Assembly (NCBI GenBank): GCA_900555035.1
Contig: USJX01000011.1
Location: 1 to 56,041 of the forward strand
Reading direction: 5' to 3'
Length of the DNA stretch: 56,041 nucleotides
From: an uncultured Prevotella sp.
GTDB lineage: Bacteria; Bacteroidota; Bacteroidia; Bacteroidales; Bacteroidaceae
Part shown: positions 9,016 to 16,665 of the stretch, piece after piece
How the letters are laid out: every line of letters begins with the position of its first letter
Position numbering within the stretch: the stretch's first letter is position 1
Notes under the pieces: model-generated
Databases searched by the model: none
Seen by the model: only the letters and a program-made list of their open reading frames with translations
What the model was told of the DNA's origin: nothing
Position numbers and translations under genes: made by a program

Positions 9016-9655
9016 CGCTTATTTCCTCCACTATTTCCGCTTCCTGAATATCAGCATCACGAAGCAAACGTTTCTTCTCTGAACTCTCGATAGGCAGACC
9101 ATCGATGAGTGAAATATAAAAGCCGCGGTTGTGCTTGGCGGCAATCTCCTTGAGACTCCTTTTCTGAAAACCCAGCTCTTCCGGAGTGACCTCCGGAGTG
9201 ATAAGGAACACCACGCCGAGGTCTCGGTCGGCTTCTGCCTGCTCGGATGCACGGCGGCGGCATTCCAGAGCCTGGTCCATGCAGGCCTTCTGCATCTTGT
9301 AATCACGTTTTGCAGAACAGAGCTTGGCGAGGTCTTCATACTTGTTGGCAAAATCATTCTCCCAGACCTTGATGCTTACGTTGCAATCCACGTTGAAGTA
9401 AGATATCGCCTGGTTGATGCGTGTCATACAGGTGCGCACATCGAGGGTAATCTTCTGCTGTGCGGCTATGCGCTGCTTGAGTTGGCGGGCGCCACGGGTT
9501 ATGTTGCGCTCATACTCGTATATTTCGGCAGCCCATTGAAGTTGCTTCAGGAAGATCTGTACATCGTCCGGGATGCCTTCACCATCGCCTGTAGTCAGGA
9601 AGGTGGTGATAAGGTCGGGATGTACGCTTTCCAGTTTTTCTATCTCGCTTTTCAT
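8993..9655 (-). CDS. Candidate terminase small subunit
   Basis: The 220-residue, largely helical protein has a charged middle section and an acidic tail (EAEIVEEISDEPTDIE). It overlaps terL by 23 bp, and its start overlaps the stop of the gene before it (ATGA at 9652-9655). The position and helical character suggest the DNA-recognition subunit, although no classic HTH is obvious. Small subunits diverge quickly, so the assignment rests on synteny. Confidence 0.55.
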   Translation of the reverse strand: MKSEIEKLESVHPDLITTFLTTGDGEGIPDDVQIFLKQLQWAAEIYEYERNITRGARQLKQRIAAQQKITLDVRTCMTRINQAISYFNVDCNVSIKVWENDFANKYEDLAKLCSAKRDYKMQKACMDQALECRRRASEQAEADRDLGVVFLITPEVTPEELGFQKRSLKEIAAKHNRGFYISLIDGLPIESSEKKRLLRDADIQEAEIVEEISDEPTDIE

Positions 9656-9867
9656 ACGCCGAAAAGTTCCTTTCTCAGTTTAAGTTCTTCCCGGTCCTGC
9701 ATGCGCTCATTCAGAAGCTTGATGGCATCGAGGTCTCCATTGGATGCCATCTCAGCTATTTTCTTGTCAGCCTCTAGCTGAGCCTGTTCGAGCACACCTC
9801 CGTTCTTGACCATCGAAACGCAGGTTTTTGCAATCTTCTGTAATTCCGTCTTATCCATCTTGTCCAT
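9652..9867 (-). CDS. Small helical phage protein
   Basis: The protein is about 71 residues from the ATG at 9867 (a GTG at 9897 would add 10). It is highly charged and helical (ELQKIAKTCVSMVKNGG; LNERMQDREELKLRKEL). It overlaps the gene upstream by 17 bp and the gene downstream by 4 bp, which argues that it is translated. It could be a packaging accessory factor; the function is unknown. Confidence 0.6.
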   Translation of the reverse strand: MDKMDKTELQKIAKTCVSMVKNGGVLEQAQLEADKKIAEMASNGDLDAIKLLNERMQDREELKLRKELFGV

Positions 9868-10306
9868 CTGTTTTTTCTGATTTATCTGATTTATCACTAT
9901 ACTGCTCCATCACCATCTTGAACATGCGTTCACGTTCCTGATGGCGCTGGAGGTTCTCACGGTCGCTGGCACGTTTATCCTTGCGATCATCTCTTTTAAT
10001 GTAGCTCTTGTAGCGCTTGATATTATCGAGCGTGTTCTTGTGCTTATGAAGAAACTCGGCAGGGTCCTTCTTGAAAAGCTTCACGAGTTCATCGAATTCC
10101 GACTTGCCCTTCAGCAGCGGATGCTTGTATAAGAACTTGCCTGTATCGTTGTACGCCTTCAGCTCATCGAATGCCTGAAGGTTGCGGATGCGGAGTTCTG
10201 CCATGGCAGCCACATCGTTCGCCTTTGGTTTTTTATCCAGAAGCTCGTCGAGTTTCTTCATTTTGCGCCATGTGTTGATGCGGTCGTTGTAGATGACAGT
10301 TGCCAT
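9851..10306 (-). CDS. Downstream half of a slippery-site-split phage gene
   Basis: From an internal ATG at 10306 this would be a 151-residue basic helical protein. The same frame is open without a stop back to the slippery site at 10372-10378, adding VVQKEEEYPNIDWDNLSNED before the internal start. That upstream sequence has normal coding character, so I read this frame as the C-terminal half of a single protein with the 10369-10950 frame (total about 366 residues). The body is rich in Lys, Arg and Asp (HKHKNTLDNIKRYKSYIKRD). Its place before the terminase genes suggests a packaging or head-assembly role. Independent translation from GTG 10312 or ATG 10306 remains possible. Confidence 0.7.
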   Translation of the reverse strand: MATVIYNDRINTWRKMKKLDELLDKKPKANDVAAMAELRIRNLQAFDELKAYNDTGKFLYKHPLLKGKSEFDELVKLFKKDPAEFLHKHKNTLDNIKRYKSYIKRDDRKDKRASDRENLQRHQERERMFKMVMEQYSDKSDKSEKTDGQDG

Positions 10307-10368
10307 CTGCACGTCCTCGTTGGAGAGGTTGTCCCAGTCGATGTTAGGATATTCCTCTTCCTTTTGAA

Positions 10369-10950
10369 CTACTTTTTTTTTGAGTCCTCATCCTGCCCGG
10401 CTGTATCGTGAGCATCAGGTCCCGGAGATGGATCACCTTCAGATGTGTCTGAAGGAGCATCGGATGGAGTATCGGAAGGCTCTTCTGGAGAATCGCCCGA
10501 AGACTCTTTGCTTTCTTCCTCCGCTGAAGTATTACTTGAATCGTCAGACGGTTCCTTCTCTTTTTCAGCTGAAGTATTACTTGAACCGCCTGAAAGATTC
10601 TGCTCTTCCTCTGTTGAAGTATTACTTGAATCTTTAAGAAGCTTCTGTTCTTCCTCTATTTGAGTATTACTTGAACCATCAAGAAGTTTCTGCTCTTCCT
10701 CTGTTGAAGTATCACTCGAATCGTCGTCTGTGCCCTCATAAACTTCTCGATTGCCAGTAATTTCTTCTTCATCACAGAAATCCAGAAGTGTATAAAGAAT
10801 CTCGTCGGCATAACGCTTAGGATCTCTGGAGAAACGGGTAAGTTTGGGATGGTTTGGCTGAACGTCATCCAGGAGGGAAATATCAGCCATGGCGTGATCT
10901 TCTCCTCTCAGCTTGTTGAAAAGCTGTAATTTTTCTCTTCTGTTAATCAT
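10369..10950 (-). CDS. Upstream half of a slippery-site-split phage gene, acidic repeat protein
   Basis: The 193-residue product ends ...EDSKKK then TAG. The N-terminal ~85 residues look globular (PKLTRFSRDPKRYADEILYT). Residues ~85-190 are an acidic linker with about five repeats of the form (S/N)T(S/Q)xEEEQ/EK...SSNT, about 15-18 residues each, encoded by similar DNA units at about 10530-10700. The final codons AAA AAA AAG form an A AAA AAG heptamer, and the -1 frame continues for 173 more residues. The unshifted product would be the N-terminal domain plus linker only. It starts a new transcription unit after the terminator at 10968-11004. Confidence 0.75.
   Translation of the reverse strand: MINRREKLQLFNKLRGEDHAMADISLLDDVQPNHPKLTRFSRDPKRYADEILYTLLDFCDEEEITGNREVYEGTDDDSSDTSTEEEQKLLDGSSNTQIEEEQKLLKDSSNTSTEEEQNLSGGSSNTSAEKEKEPSDDSSNTSAEEESKESSGDSPEEPSDTPSDAPSDTSEGDPSPGPDAHDTAGQDEDSKKK
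10372..10378 (-). promoter_or_regulatory. Candidate -1 ribosomal frameshift site (A AAA AAG)
   Basis: The zero frame reads TCA AAA AAA AAG TAG on the minus strand, within a run of nine A followed by G. A AAA AAG is the strongest known type of bacterial slippery heptamer (as in dnaX). Slipping by -1 avoids the TAG and enters GTA GTT CAA..., which stays open to 9851. A purine-rich AGGATGAGGA stretch lies just upstream and could act as a stimulator. A one-base homopolymer error or mutation would look the same. Confidence 0.65.
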
Positions 10951-10967
10951 ACCTTGTATATATTATA

Positions 10968-11004
10968 AAAAGGTGCGCCACCTATCTGATGGCGACACAC
11001 CTTT
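10968..11004 (-). terminator. Terminator between capsid and packaging operons
   Basis: On the minus strand AAAGGTG...CGCCA pairs with TGGCG...CACCTTT and is followed by TTTTTATAAT. It lies in the gap between the 11047-11841 gene and the split gene. Confidence 0.65.
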
Positions 11005-11046
11005 CTTCAATTCAACTAATAATAAATAAAATGAGAAAACAAAACT

Positions 11047-11841
11047 TTAAGAGAGCTTATTCTTTGGCGTTGGCGATGAAGCTACACTCTGCCCCGTATC
11101 GCTATTTGCACGACTTTCTTCTGGTGTAGTGACATTAAGAGGATCCTCGGCATACATACACGGCAAATCTACAGATGTACGTTTGAAGGTGAAGGTTGTA
11201 TAGCGGCCGTCTTTATCGTCCTTGGTCTCCGTGTTATTGAGAATCATAGGTCGCTCAGGTTCGCCAAGAATATACCACTGCGGATCCTTCACATGCTTGT
11301 AGAGGATAATAAACTTGCCTCCAGCATACTCCTCGATGAAGTTGTAGAGTTCTACTCGGGTTCCACCCATCACGATTACAACATTATTCTCGCCAGAGGT
11401 AGTAATATCACCTTTCTCCGTGGTGGCGGTAAACGTTGGTATATCGTGCGCATCGAAAAGGTAAGCCTTCAGGGTGTCGGCGGCTGCTGCCTTGAACGGA
11501 ATCGCCTTCACCTTTCTGTCCTTGTCCGGCTGAGGGAACGATTTGGATATATCTACAAGGGATGTAGGAACCAGGACCACCTGGTAAGCGATGGCAGAAC
11601 CGTGAGTATCTCTGTCTGTTACATCACCGATAGTAGTTAAAGCTACAAAGGCAGCCATCGAGACTCCTGTACCGCCAATCCCCATGGAAGATGTAGGATC
11701 ATCAAACATCTGAAGAAGCGAAATGATGCTCATTACCATCATAATCGTCATAAAGAGAAGACGGCATTTGTGCTGGGCATAATTATAACCCTTGTTCGGG
11801 TTGTACGCACGATGGCGTACTGGAATATTATTTTTCTTCAT
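11047..11841 (-). CDS. Phage structural protein after the capsid gene, unknown
   Basis: The protein has about 264 residues from ATG 11841. This start is chosen because ATG 11871 would lie inside the hairpin at 11859-11889. One hydrophobic segment lies near residues 28-46 (LLFMTIMMVMSIISLLQMF). A beta-rich domain (SAIAYQVVLVPTSLVDIS; VVIVMGGTRVELYNFIEEY) and a Ser/Pro-rich tail follow. A membrane-type helix in a capsid-block protein is unusual for a pure virion component. I do not recognise a family. Confidence 0.7.
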   Translation of the reverse strand: MKKNNIPVRHRAYNPNKGYNYAQHKCRLLFMTIMMVMSIISLLQMFDDPTSSMGIGGTGVSMAAFVALTTIGDVTDRDTHGSAIAYQVVLVPTSLVDISKSFPQPDKDRKVKAIPFKAAAADTLKAYLFDAHDIPTFTATTEKGDITTSGENNVVIVMGGTRVELYNFIEEYAGGKFIILYKHVKDPQWYILGEPERPMILNNTETKDDKDGRYTTFTFKRTSVDLPCMYAEDPLNVTTPEESRANSDTGQSVASSPTPKNKLS

Positions 11842-11858
11842 AATCTTTTTCTGAAAAG

Positions 11859-11889
11859 GTAGGCGGGGCACATGATGTGCCCCTCCTAC
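11859..11889 (-). terminator. Hairpin after the major capsid gene (attenuator)
   Basis: GTAGG-c-GGGGCAC (11859-11871) pairs with GTGCCCC-t-CCTAC (11877-11889). On the minus strand it is followed by only CTTTTC. It probably lowers transcription after the abundant capsid message rather than stopping it. Confidence 0.5.
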
Positions 11890-11921
11890 TAGGCAAACAA
11901 CTTAATACTACATATTATGAA

Positions 11922-13973
11922 TTAACGTCCACCAGGAACGTTTGGCTGAACGGCCTTGTTGATGGTTCGCTTGCCGCCTACACGACGCTCCAGCTCACGG
12001 AACTTATTGTCCTTGCCAAGGATAACCATGATGTAGTCACCCACCTGGGTTGGAGTCCACGCGGCGGTGATATTGGCAAACTTATCGCTCTTGGCAATGG
12101 TAAGCTGATGCTTGGTGTCACCCTCACCAATCTCAATACAGTAAGCTACACCTGCCTTCGCCTTCTTGATATCGGTGAGAGCGGTAGCGGTAGTAGCTGA
12201 GTCCGTGATATGCCAGAAGCCGTTTGCGGCATCTACATCTGCACCGATGGTGGCAGCAGGAAGGTTTGTGAAGATCTGCTGGAACTCGTAATCGTTCTCG
12301 TCCATATCTGCCTTGGTCTCGAACTTTCGGCCAGTGAAGGCTGCACCGCATCCTTCCTTCCAGGTACTCCATGCACGAACCATCTCCATCTGTTCCTCCA
12401 TCTTCACGGCAAACATCTCGCCTGGAAGGTATTCGACAAACTGGATATTGCCAGGAACATCCATGAACATCCAACAAGACTTGCCCTCGTATGGAAGCCA
12501 CTTGATTTGGATGGTAGAGTCTGGAACACGGTTCTTATAACCATCAGGACCCGTGAAGTCGAGATCCTTACCATAGGTCTCACGGCAATTAGCAAGCCAC
12601 CAGTCAATGTGATTTTCGTTGAGGTAGAGCACATGCTTGTCGAGCGTCATGCCCTCAGTGAGGTGAGTCTTGACATCAGTAATGAACTCCTTAACCGCAT
12701 CCAGCATGTTGGCTGAAGTATAGGTATTGTAGCTCTTGCTGGCAAATGGCTTGATGCTGTAGTCGTGGATATAGCGAAGCAGAGTGTACCAGATACCGGT
12801 ACCGGCATTGAGGTAACTTGATGGCTGGCCCTCCTCTGGCTTCACATAGATGCCACGCATACGGCGCTGGTTCTGCTCGTCCTGAGCCTTCTTTAGGAGG
12901 TTGAGCAGACAGAACTCAATCATTGACCACTTGATAGGGTCAGAACCTTCCTTGTTGAGATAAGCAATGTATTTGCGCTCAATCTCCTTCATCGGACCGA
13001 ACTGCACTTTAATCATTGCATCATCTACATAACCCATCTCGTTCTCGATCTGCATACCGCCCTTGTAGATTTCGCCTGGCTGGTAGCCCTGAGATACCTC
13101 ATCGAAGAATGCATTGAAGAGGACATCGCGGTCTTGTACGCCATAGCGAACAGGGAAATATTCGGTAAGATTGCGAAGTTCGAGAATGCGTGCGATGAGA
13201 GCGTCCTGACGGAGAATAACGAACTGATCTCCCAACCCGGCATTATCTACGCCATTATAGTTGGTGGCAAACTGACCGGATGCGAGAGCCTTGACATCGC
13301 CGAGTTCGTTACGGCTCTGATGATACTTGTAGCGCTGCTGAAGAGACTTGGCGAATGCCATAGACTCCTTGCGGAATGCTTTGCCATCAGATTCCTCGTC
13401 AGGCTCAGATGCTGATGCCAGCGCTGGGTTAGCCGTAATCTTATTCCAACGCTTTTTCATATCGAACAGGGCGTGCTCGATGCCGAAGAGGTAGCTATCG
13501 TTCGACTCGAAGCCATTGATAGGAATAGAAGGAGCGGTAACATGGGCAGCAGGCTTATCAGGAGCTGTGCTCTCTGCCATCTTCTGCATATTCTCTACGA
13601 GTTCTGATACTGCTTTTGTAAGCTGCTCGTAACTTGCGTTTTGCGGAGTACCAGCGTTCTGCTGGCTGTTCTCGTTCTTCTTGCCATCATCGTCATCATT
13701 ATCGCCGCCATCTCCATCGCCGTCGGAATTATCATCCTTCGACTTGCTTGCCTTTGAGACGATGGCATAGAGCGAATTAATCTGCTTCTGATGCTCCGCC
13801 TCTTCGGCTGCACTGTTCTCTGCGGCGAGATCATCCATGAGGGTGCTCTGAAACTCTTTTTGATAAGCCTCGCAAAGAGTCTTGTACTCCTCTGCGGTAA
13901 GGCTCTTGTTCTCGAACTTCTTGGTAAAGCCAAGTTTCTCGAGAATCTTGGTAAGTCTTGCTTTGAAATTCAT
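11922..13973 (-). CDS. Major capsid protein with N-terminal scaffold-like region
   Basis: The protein has 683 residues. The first ~160 are charged and helical with an acidic low-complexity stretch (SDGDGDGGDNDDDDG, about 84-98), resembling the delta/scaffold domain removed by a prohead protease. The rest is HK97-like in character: long E-loop/P-domain style segments, ...RQDALIARILELRNLTEYF..., and a C-terminal beta-rich domain (about 600-680). It follows an S49 protease gene, as expected when scaffold and capsid are fused. The length exceeds a simple HK97 capsid because of the scaffold and an extra C-terminal domain. Confidence 0.85.
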   Translation of the reverse strand: MNFKARLTKILEKLGFTKKFENKSLTAEEYKTLCEAYQKEFQSTLMDDLAAENSAAEEAEHQKQINSLYAIVSKASKSKDDNSDGDGDGGDNDDDDGKKNENSQQNAGTPQNASYEQLTKAVSELVENMQKMAESTAPDKPAAHVTAPSIPINGFESNDSYLFGIEHALFDMKKRWNKITANPALASASEPDEESDGKAFRKESMAFAKSLQQRYKYHQSRNELGDVKALASGQFATNYNGVDNAGLGDQFVILRQDALIARILELRNLTEYFPVRYGVQDRDVLFNAFFDEVSQGYQPGEIYKGGMQIENEMGYVDDAMIKVQFGPMKEIERKYIAYLNKEGSDPIKWSMIEFCLLNLLKKAQDEQNQRRMRGIYVKPEEGQPSSYLNAGTGIWYTLLRYIHDYSIKPFASKSYNTYTSANMLDAVKEFITDVKTHLTEGMTLDKHVLYLNENHIDWWLANCRETYGKDLDFTGPDGYKNRVPDSTIQIKWLPYEGKSCWMFMDVPGNIQFVEYLPGEMFAVKMEEQMEMVRAWSTWKEGCGAAFTGRKFETKADMDENDYEFQQIFTNLPAATIGADVDAANGFWHITDSATTATALTDIKKAKAGVAYCIEIGEGDTKHQLTIAKSDKFANITAAWTPTQVGDYIMVILGKDNKFRELERRVGGKRTINKAVQPNVPGGR

Positions 13974-14034
13974 AAATTAACCAATTAATTTAAACATTAA
14001 AACAACTATAGATCAAACAAAAAACAAATATGAA

Positions 14035-15018
14035 TTAACCGAATCCATAAAGGCTCTGCGTACCCATGTAGGCCTCGCCCAGCTGGGCTACTTCCGCAAC
14101 CGCTTCCATCAAGGTGCGCTTGCCATCGATGAGACCCACTTCCTCAGCCGGAGCGGTATAGTAACTCTCGCCCTGAAGTACCGGTGCGTCATCGTCCAGA
14201 TCCGAAAGCTTTGAGCGCATCGCCTTCACCTCGGAAAGAAACTGCTCATTCATTGGGTCAAGCACGTTCTTGATGTAGTCAGCAGACTTTCCGTCCTTCA
14301 GGTCATCGAAAACCTTGTTCTTTCGGGAAGAGTTGGTAGCTTTGGCAACAATCTTCTTCAATCCGAGCTTCTCGAAATACGGCTCGAAGTTCCAGAAGGA
14401 ACACATGGTTCCGATACATCCTACGAAGTCGTGGCTGGTGGTAGCGTATAACTTCTGTCCATGGCAACCGATGTAGTAGGCTGCGGATGCGCAGTACTCC
14501 TCGTAGATGGCAAGGATAGGCTTCTTGGCGCTTCGCAGGGTTTCGCTTAACCGGTCCATGTACCACGCTTCTCCGCCTGGGCTGTTAATATGGAGGAGAT
14601 GGGCGGATATCTGAGGATTATTCTCTGCCGCAATGATATCCTGCTCCAGCTGCTTGGAAGAGAAGTACCAGTAGCTATCTGCGGTCACGACTCCGAAAAC
14701 ACGATGATAGGCGATTGCTCCGTCATCGAGAGAAGGTGAACTGAATTCGTCCGTAAGAATCACGTTCTTGGTTTCGTCACGCTGGGCGGCCTTGGAAGAT
14801 ATCGCCTGAAGTGCTTCATGCGTCTCGTACTGATACCAGGTATGAGTCTTGAGATATTCCCGGACCTCTGACAGTGTCATCGCCTGTTCAGCTTTCTTAT
14901 GTTCTATACTCGCCACGATACCGGTCAGAGGGAATGCGGCTACCATCAGTCGGCGGTAGGCATCCCCTGTAATCCATAACGGTAAAGTGGAAAGCAGAAG
15001 GGTCTGTATTTCATCCAT
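14035..15018 (-). CDS. S49-family (ClpP-fold) prohead protease
   Basis: The protein is about 327 residues from ATG 15018. Motifs of SppA/S49 peptidases are visible: LLHINSPGGEAW (oxyanion strand), then EEYCASAAYYIGC with the expected nucleophile Ser, VGCIGTMCSFW, and NSSRKNKVFDD with a lysine placed for a Ser-Lys dyad. There is no signal peptide, which separates it from host SppA. Directly upstream of the scaffold-fused capsid gene, its likely job is to cleave the scaffold during prohead maturation. Confidence 0.85.
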   Translation of the reverse strand: MDEIQTLLLSTLPLWITGDAYRRLMVAAFPLTGIVASIEHKKAEQAMTLSEVREYLKTHTWYQYETHEALQAISSKAAQRDETKNVILTDEFSSPSLDDGAIAYHRVFGVVTADSYWYFSSKQLEQDIIAAENNPQISAHLLHINSPGGEAWYMDRLSETLRSAKKPILAIYEEYCASAAYYIGCHGQKLYATTSHDFVGCIGTMCSFWNFEPYFEKLGLKKIVAKATNSSRKNKVFDDLKDGKSADYIKNVLDPMNEQFLSEVKAMRSKLSDLDDDAPVLQGESYYTAPAEEVGLIDGKRTLMEAVAEVAQLGEAYMGTQSLYGFG

Positions 15019-15071
15019 CTTAATTAAGTTTTCTACAAAGGTACATATATATAATAGGTATAGAAAAGACC

Positions 15072-15434
15072 CTAACCAAGCGGATTCGTGAGCATCTTGC
15101 ACTTAACTATCAGCTTCGCCTTGTTGGGATGCTTGATAAGCTGCACCCTCGCCGGGATATCTTCTGTTCCAATTCTGTATTCCACAGGGTCCTGCGTTGC
15201 GCTTATGTGGCTTACGTCATAGATGGTCACAATGGCATTACGAGCCGTTCTAAACTCGTTGATTGTATCACTATCGGGGATATCGACCACGAAAGTCTTA
15301 CTGCAATCCCAATACACGCCACCATTCTCCTCTGTTATGGATGGCTCGAAGGTGAACGGGTCAGCCATGAAGATATTCCATTTTTCAGGACTTCCTACAA
15401 GGGAAACGCCCACAAGACAAGAAAATTCTATCAT
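15072..15434 (-). CDS. Small phage protein, unknown
   Basis: The 120-residue beta-rich protein (ARNAIVTIYDVSHISATQD; NKAKLIVKCKM) has no membrane segment and I cannot name a family. It is the first gene of the capsid block and lies 54 bp upstream of the protease start. It could be a decoration or connector subunit. Confidence 0.65.
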   Translation of the reverse strand: MIEFSCLVGVSLVGSPEKWNIFMADPFTFEPSITEENGGVYWDCSKTFVVDIPDSDTINEFRTARNAIVTIYDVSHISATQDPVEYRIGTEDIPARVQLIKHPNKAKLIVKCKMLTNPLG

Positions 15435-15508
15435 AATGCATATTTTTAGAGTGATTATTGCGAATTTTTGAGTGACAATATTTTATACTCGGTATGTATT
15501 AAAAATAA

Positions 15509-16036
15509 TTAAACACCTCTCTTTTTTTGGTATTTTCTCGGAGTTTTCGGGACAAGCCGCTGTTTATAGCGATAAAAGTTCTTCAGAAGTGCGTCAGGAG
15601 ATATCGACTCCAGATGGTACATCTTGATGAAATCATACACGACATCCTGATTCCGCTTAGGCCTTCCAAGTTCTTCGTTCTCCATCATGGTTCGATGGAA
15701 CTCGAAGTTGAAGAGTAGGCGAATGTGATCTTCTATCTTCTTTGCGGCTGACACGGAGAGATAGTTGAAGTAAGCCGGGTCCTTCCCGGGATGGCCGTCC
15801 ATGTTGGATCGGCGAGATGGAAGGAATATCTTCAGGTTGGCATCCTCGGGAACCGTACAATGAGAATCCGGCTTAGACATGAGATTCCACACCACATGAT
15901 ACAAATCTGTAGTGTGCGGAATTTTTACTCCACCCGTTTTCGGGTCGATTTCCAGCTTTTTTTGAATGTACTCCGCCAGATATGGTTCAATTCTGATGGA
16001 TGCACTTCGTTTCGAGATACGTTTTTCTTTTTCCAT
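15509..16036 (-). CDS. Putative replication-associated basic protein
   Basis: The 175-residue basic protein begins MEKEKRISKRSASIRIEPYL, a ribbon-helix-helix-like start, and has a Lys/Arg-rich C-terminus. It lies immediately downstream of the repeat-rich region 16059-16394 and on the other side of it from the primase. An N-terminal DNA-binding motif beside iterons makes an origin-binding or plasmid-control role plausible. That is inference; no replication initiator family is recognised. Confidence 0.65.
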   Translation of the reverse strand: MEKEKRISKRSASIRIEPYLAEYIQKKLEIDPKTGGVKIPHTTDLYHVVWNLMSKPDSHCTVPEDANLKIFLPSRRSNMDGHPGKDPAYFNYLSVSAAKKIEDHIRLLFNFEFHRTMMENEELGRPKRNQDVVYDFIKMYHLESISPDALLKNFYRYKQRLVPKTPRKYQKKRGV

Positions 16037-16058
16037 ATTGTTTTTTCTTATTTTTGCG

Positions 16059-16394
16059 TCCTACCGTCCTACAATCCTACAAATTGCAGGTTACCAAATG
16101 CAAAGATACTAAAAATCAACGACTTATGCAAATTTTATCAAACATATTTTCAACCTACACACTCATTTTTTCGCTTCCTACACGTCCTACAATCCAACAA
16201 ATTGGGGTATTTTGTAGGATGGAATTGTAGGAAACGGCAAAATGTAAATATTTCCTATTTCCTACAACATCCTACAATCCTACAGTATTTCCTACAAACC
16301 TCTAAAAACCGCAAAACCAACATAAAACACTGATAATAAGATAAATAGATAAATATAATAGTTTGAAAAGAAATGCATTTGTAGGATTGTAGGA
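16059..16394. repeat. Iteron-like TCCTACAA repeat cluster, putative origin
   Basis: Ten exact copies of the octamer TCCTACAA are present. Six are in plus orientation (16067, 16075, 16185, 16260, 16270, 16290) and four inverted (16212, 16225, 16379, 16387). One-to-two-base variants occur at 16059, 16152, 16176, 16193 and 16278. Several are head-to-tail with exactly 8-bp period (16059/16067/16075; 16185/16193; 16270/16278; 16379/16387). The region is AT-rich and gene-free and sits between a primase-helicase gene and a putative DNA-binding gene, which is the setting of an iteron-type replication origin. Sequence on to 16500 is AT-rich without a gene. Confidence 0.6.
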
Positions 16395-16504
16395 AGGTGT
16401 TTTTCTAAAAAACATTTTCAAAACATCGCTTTTCCTGTTTTTTTTATAAAATTAGGGGGTTCGGGGGATTTTTCGCGTCTGTACATCAAGCGTGTGTAAA
16501 AAAA

Positions 16505-16538
16505 TACCCACGCTTGCCCTCTCGGGTTTGCGTGGGTA
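16505..16538 (-). terminator. Terminator of the primase operon
   Basis: TACCCACGC (16505-16513) pairs perfectly with GCGTGGGTA (16530-16538), with a nested CCC...GGG hairpin in the loop. On the minus strand it is followed by TTTTTTTA. It ends transcription coming from the primase gene. Confidence 0.8.
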
Positions 16539-16665
16539 AGAATATGCAAAATTCAACTCAATTTAATGTGATTTTTCCTTGGTTTTCTCGAATATTTTTT
16601 TGTATCTTTGTACCATTAAATTGGGGTATTTTATCCCTAATATAAGGGATGAGAAAGGGTATAGT

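Noticed and set aside
9851..9897. Overlap of the two small genes considered as a second frameshift site
   Set aside because: The frames differ by +1, and the A-rich stretch does not give an in-phase slippery heptamer; a normal overlapping start (ATG 9867) is simpler.
16059..16394. Repeat array considered as CRISPR
   Set aside because: Units are 8 bp in both orientations without uniform spacers, and no cas genes are present; iterons fit better.
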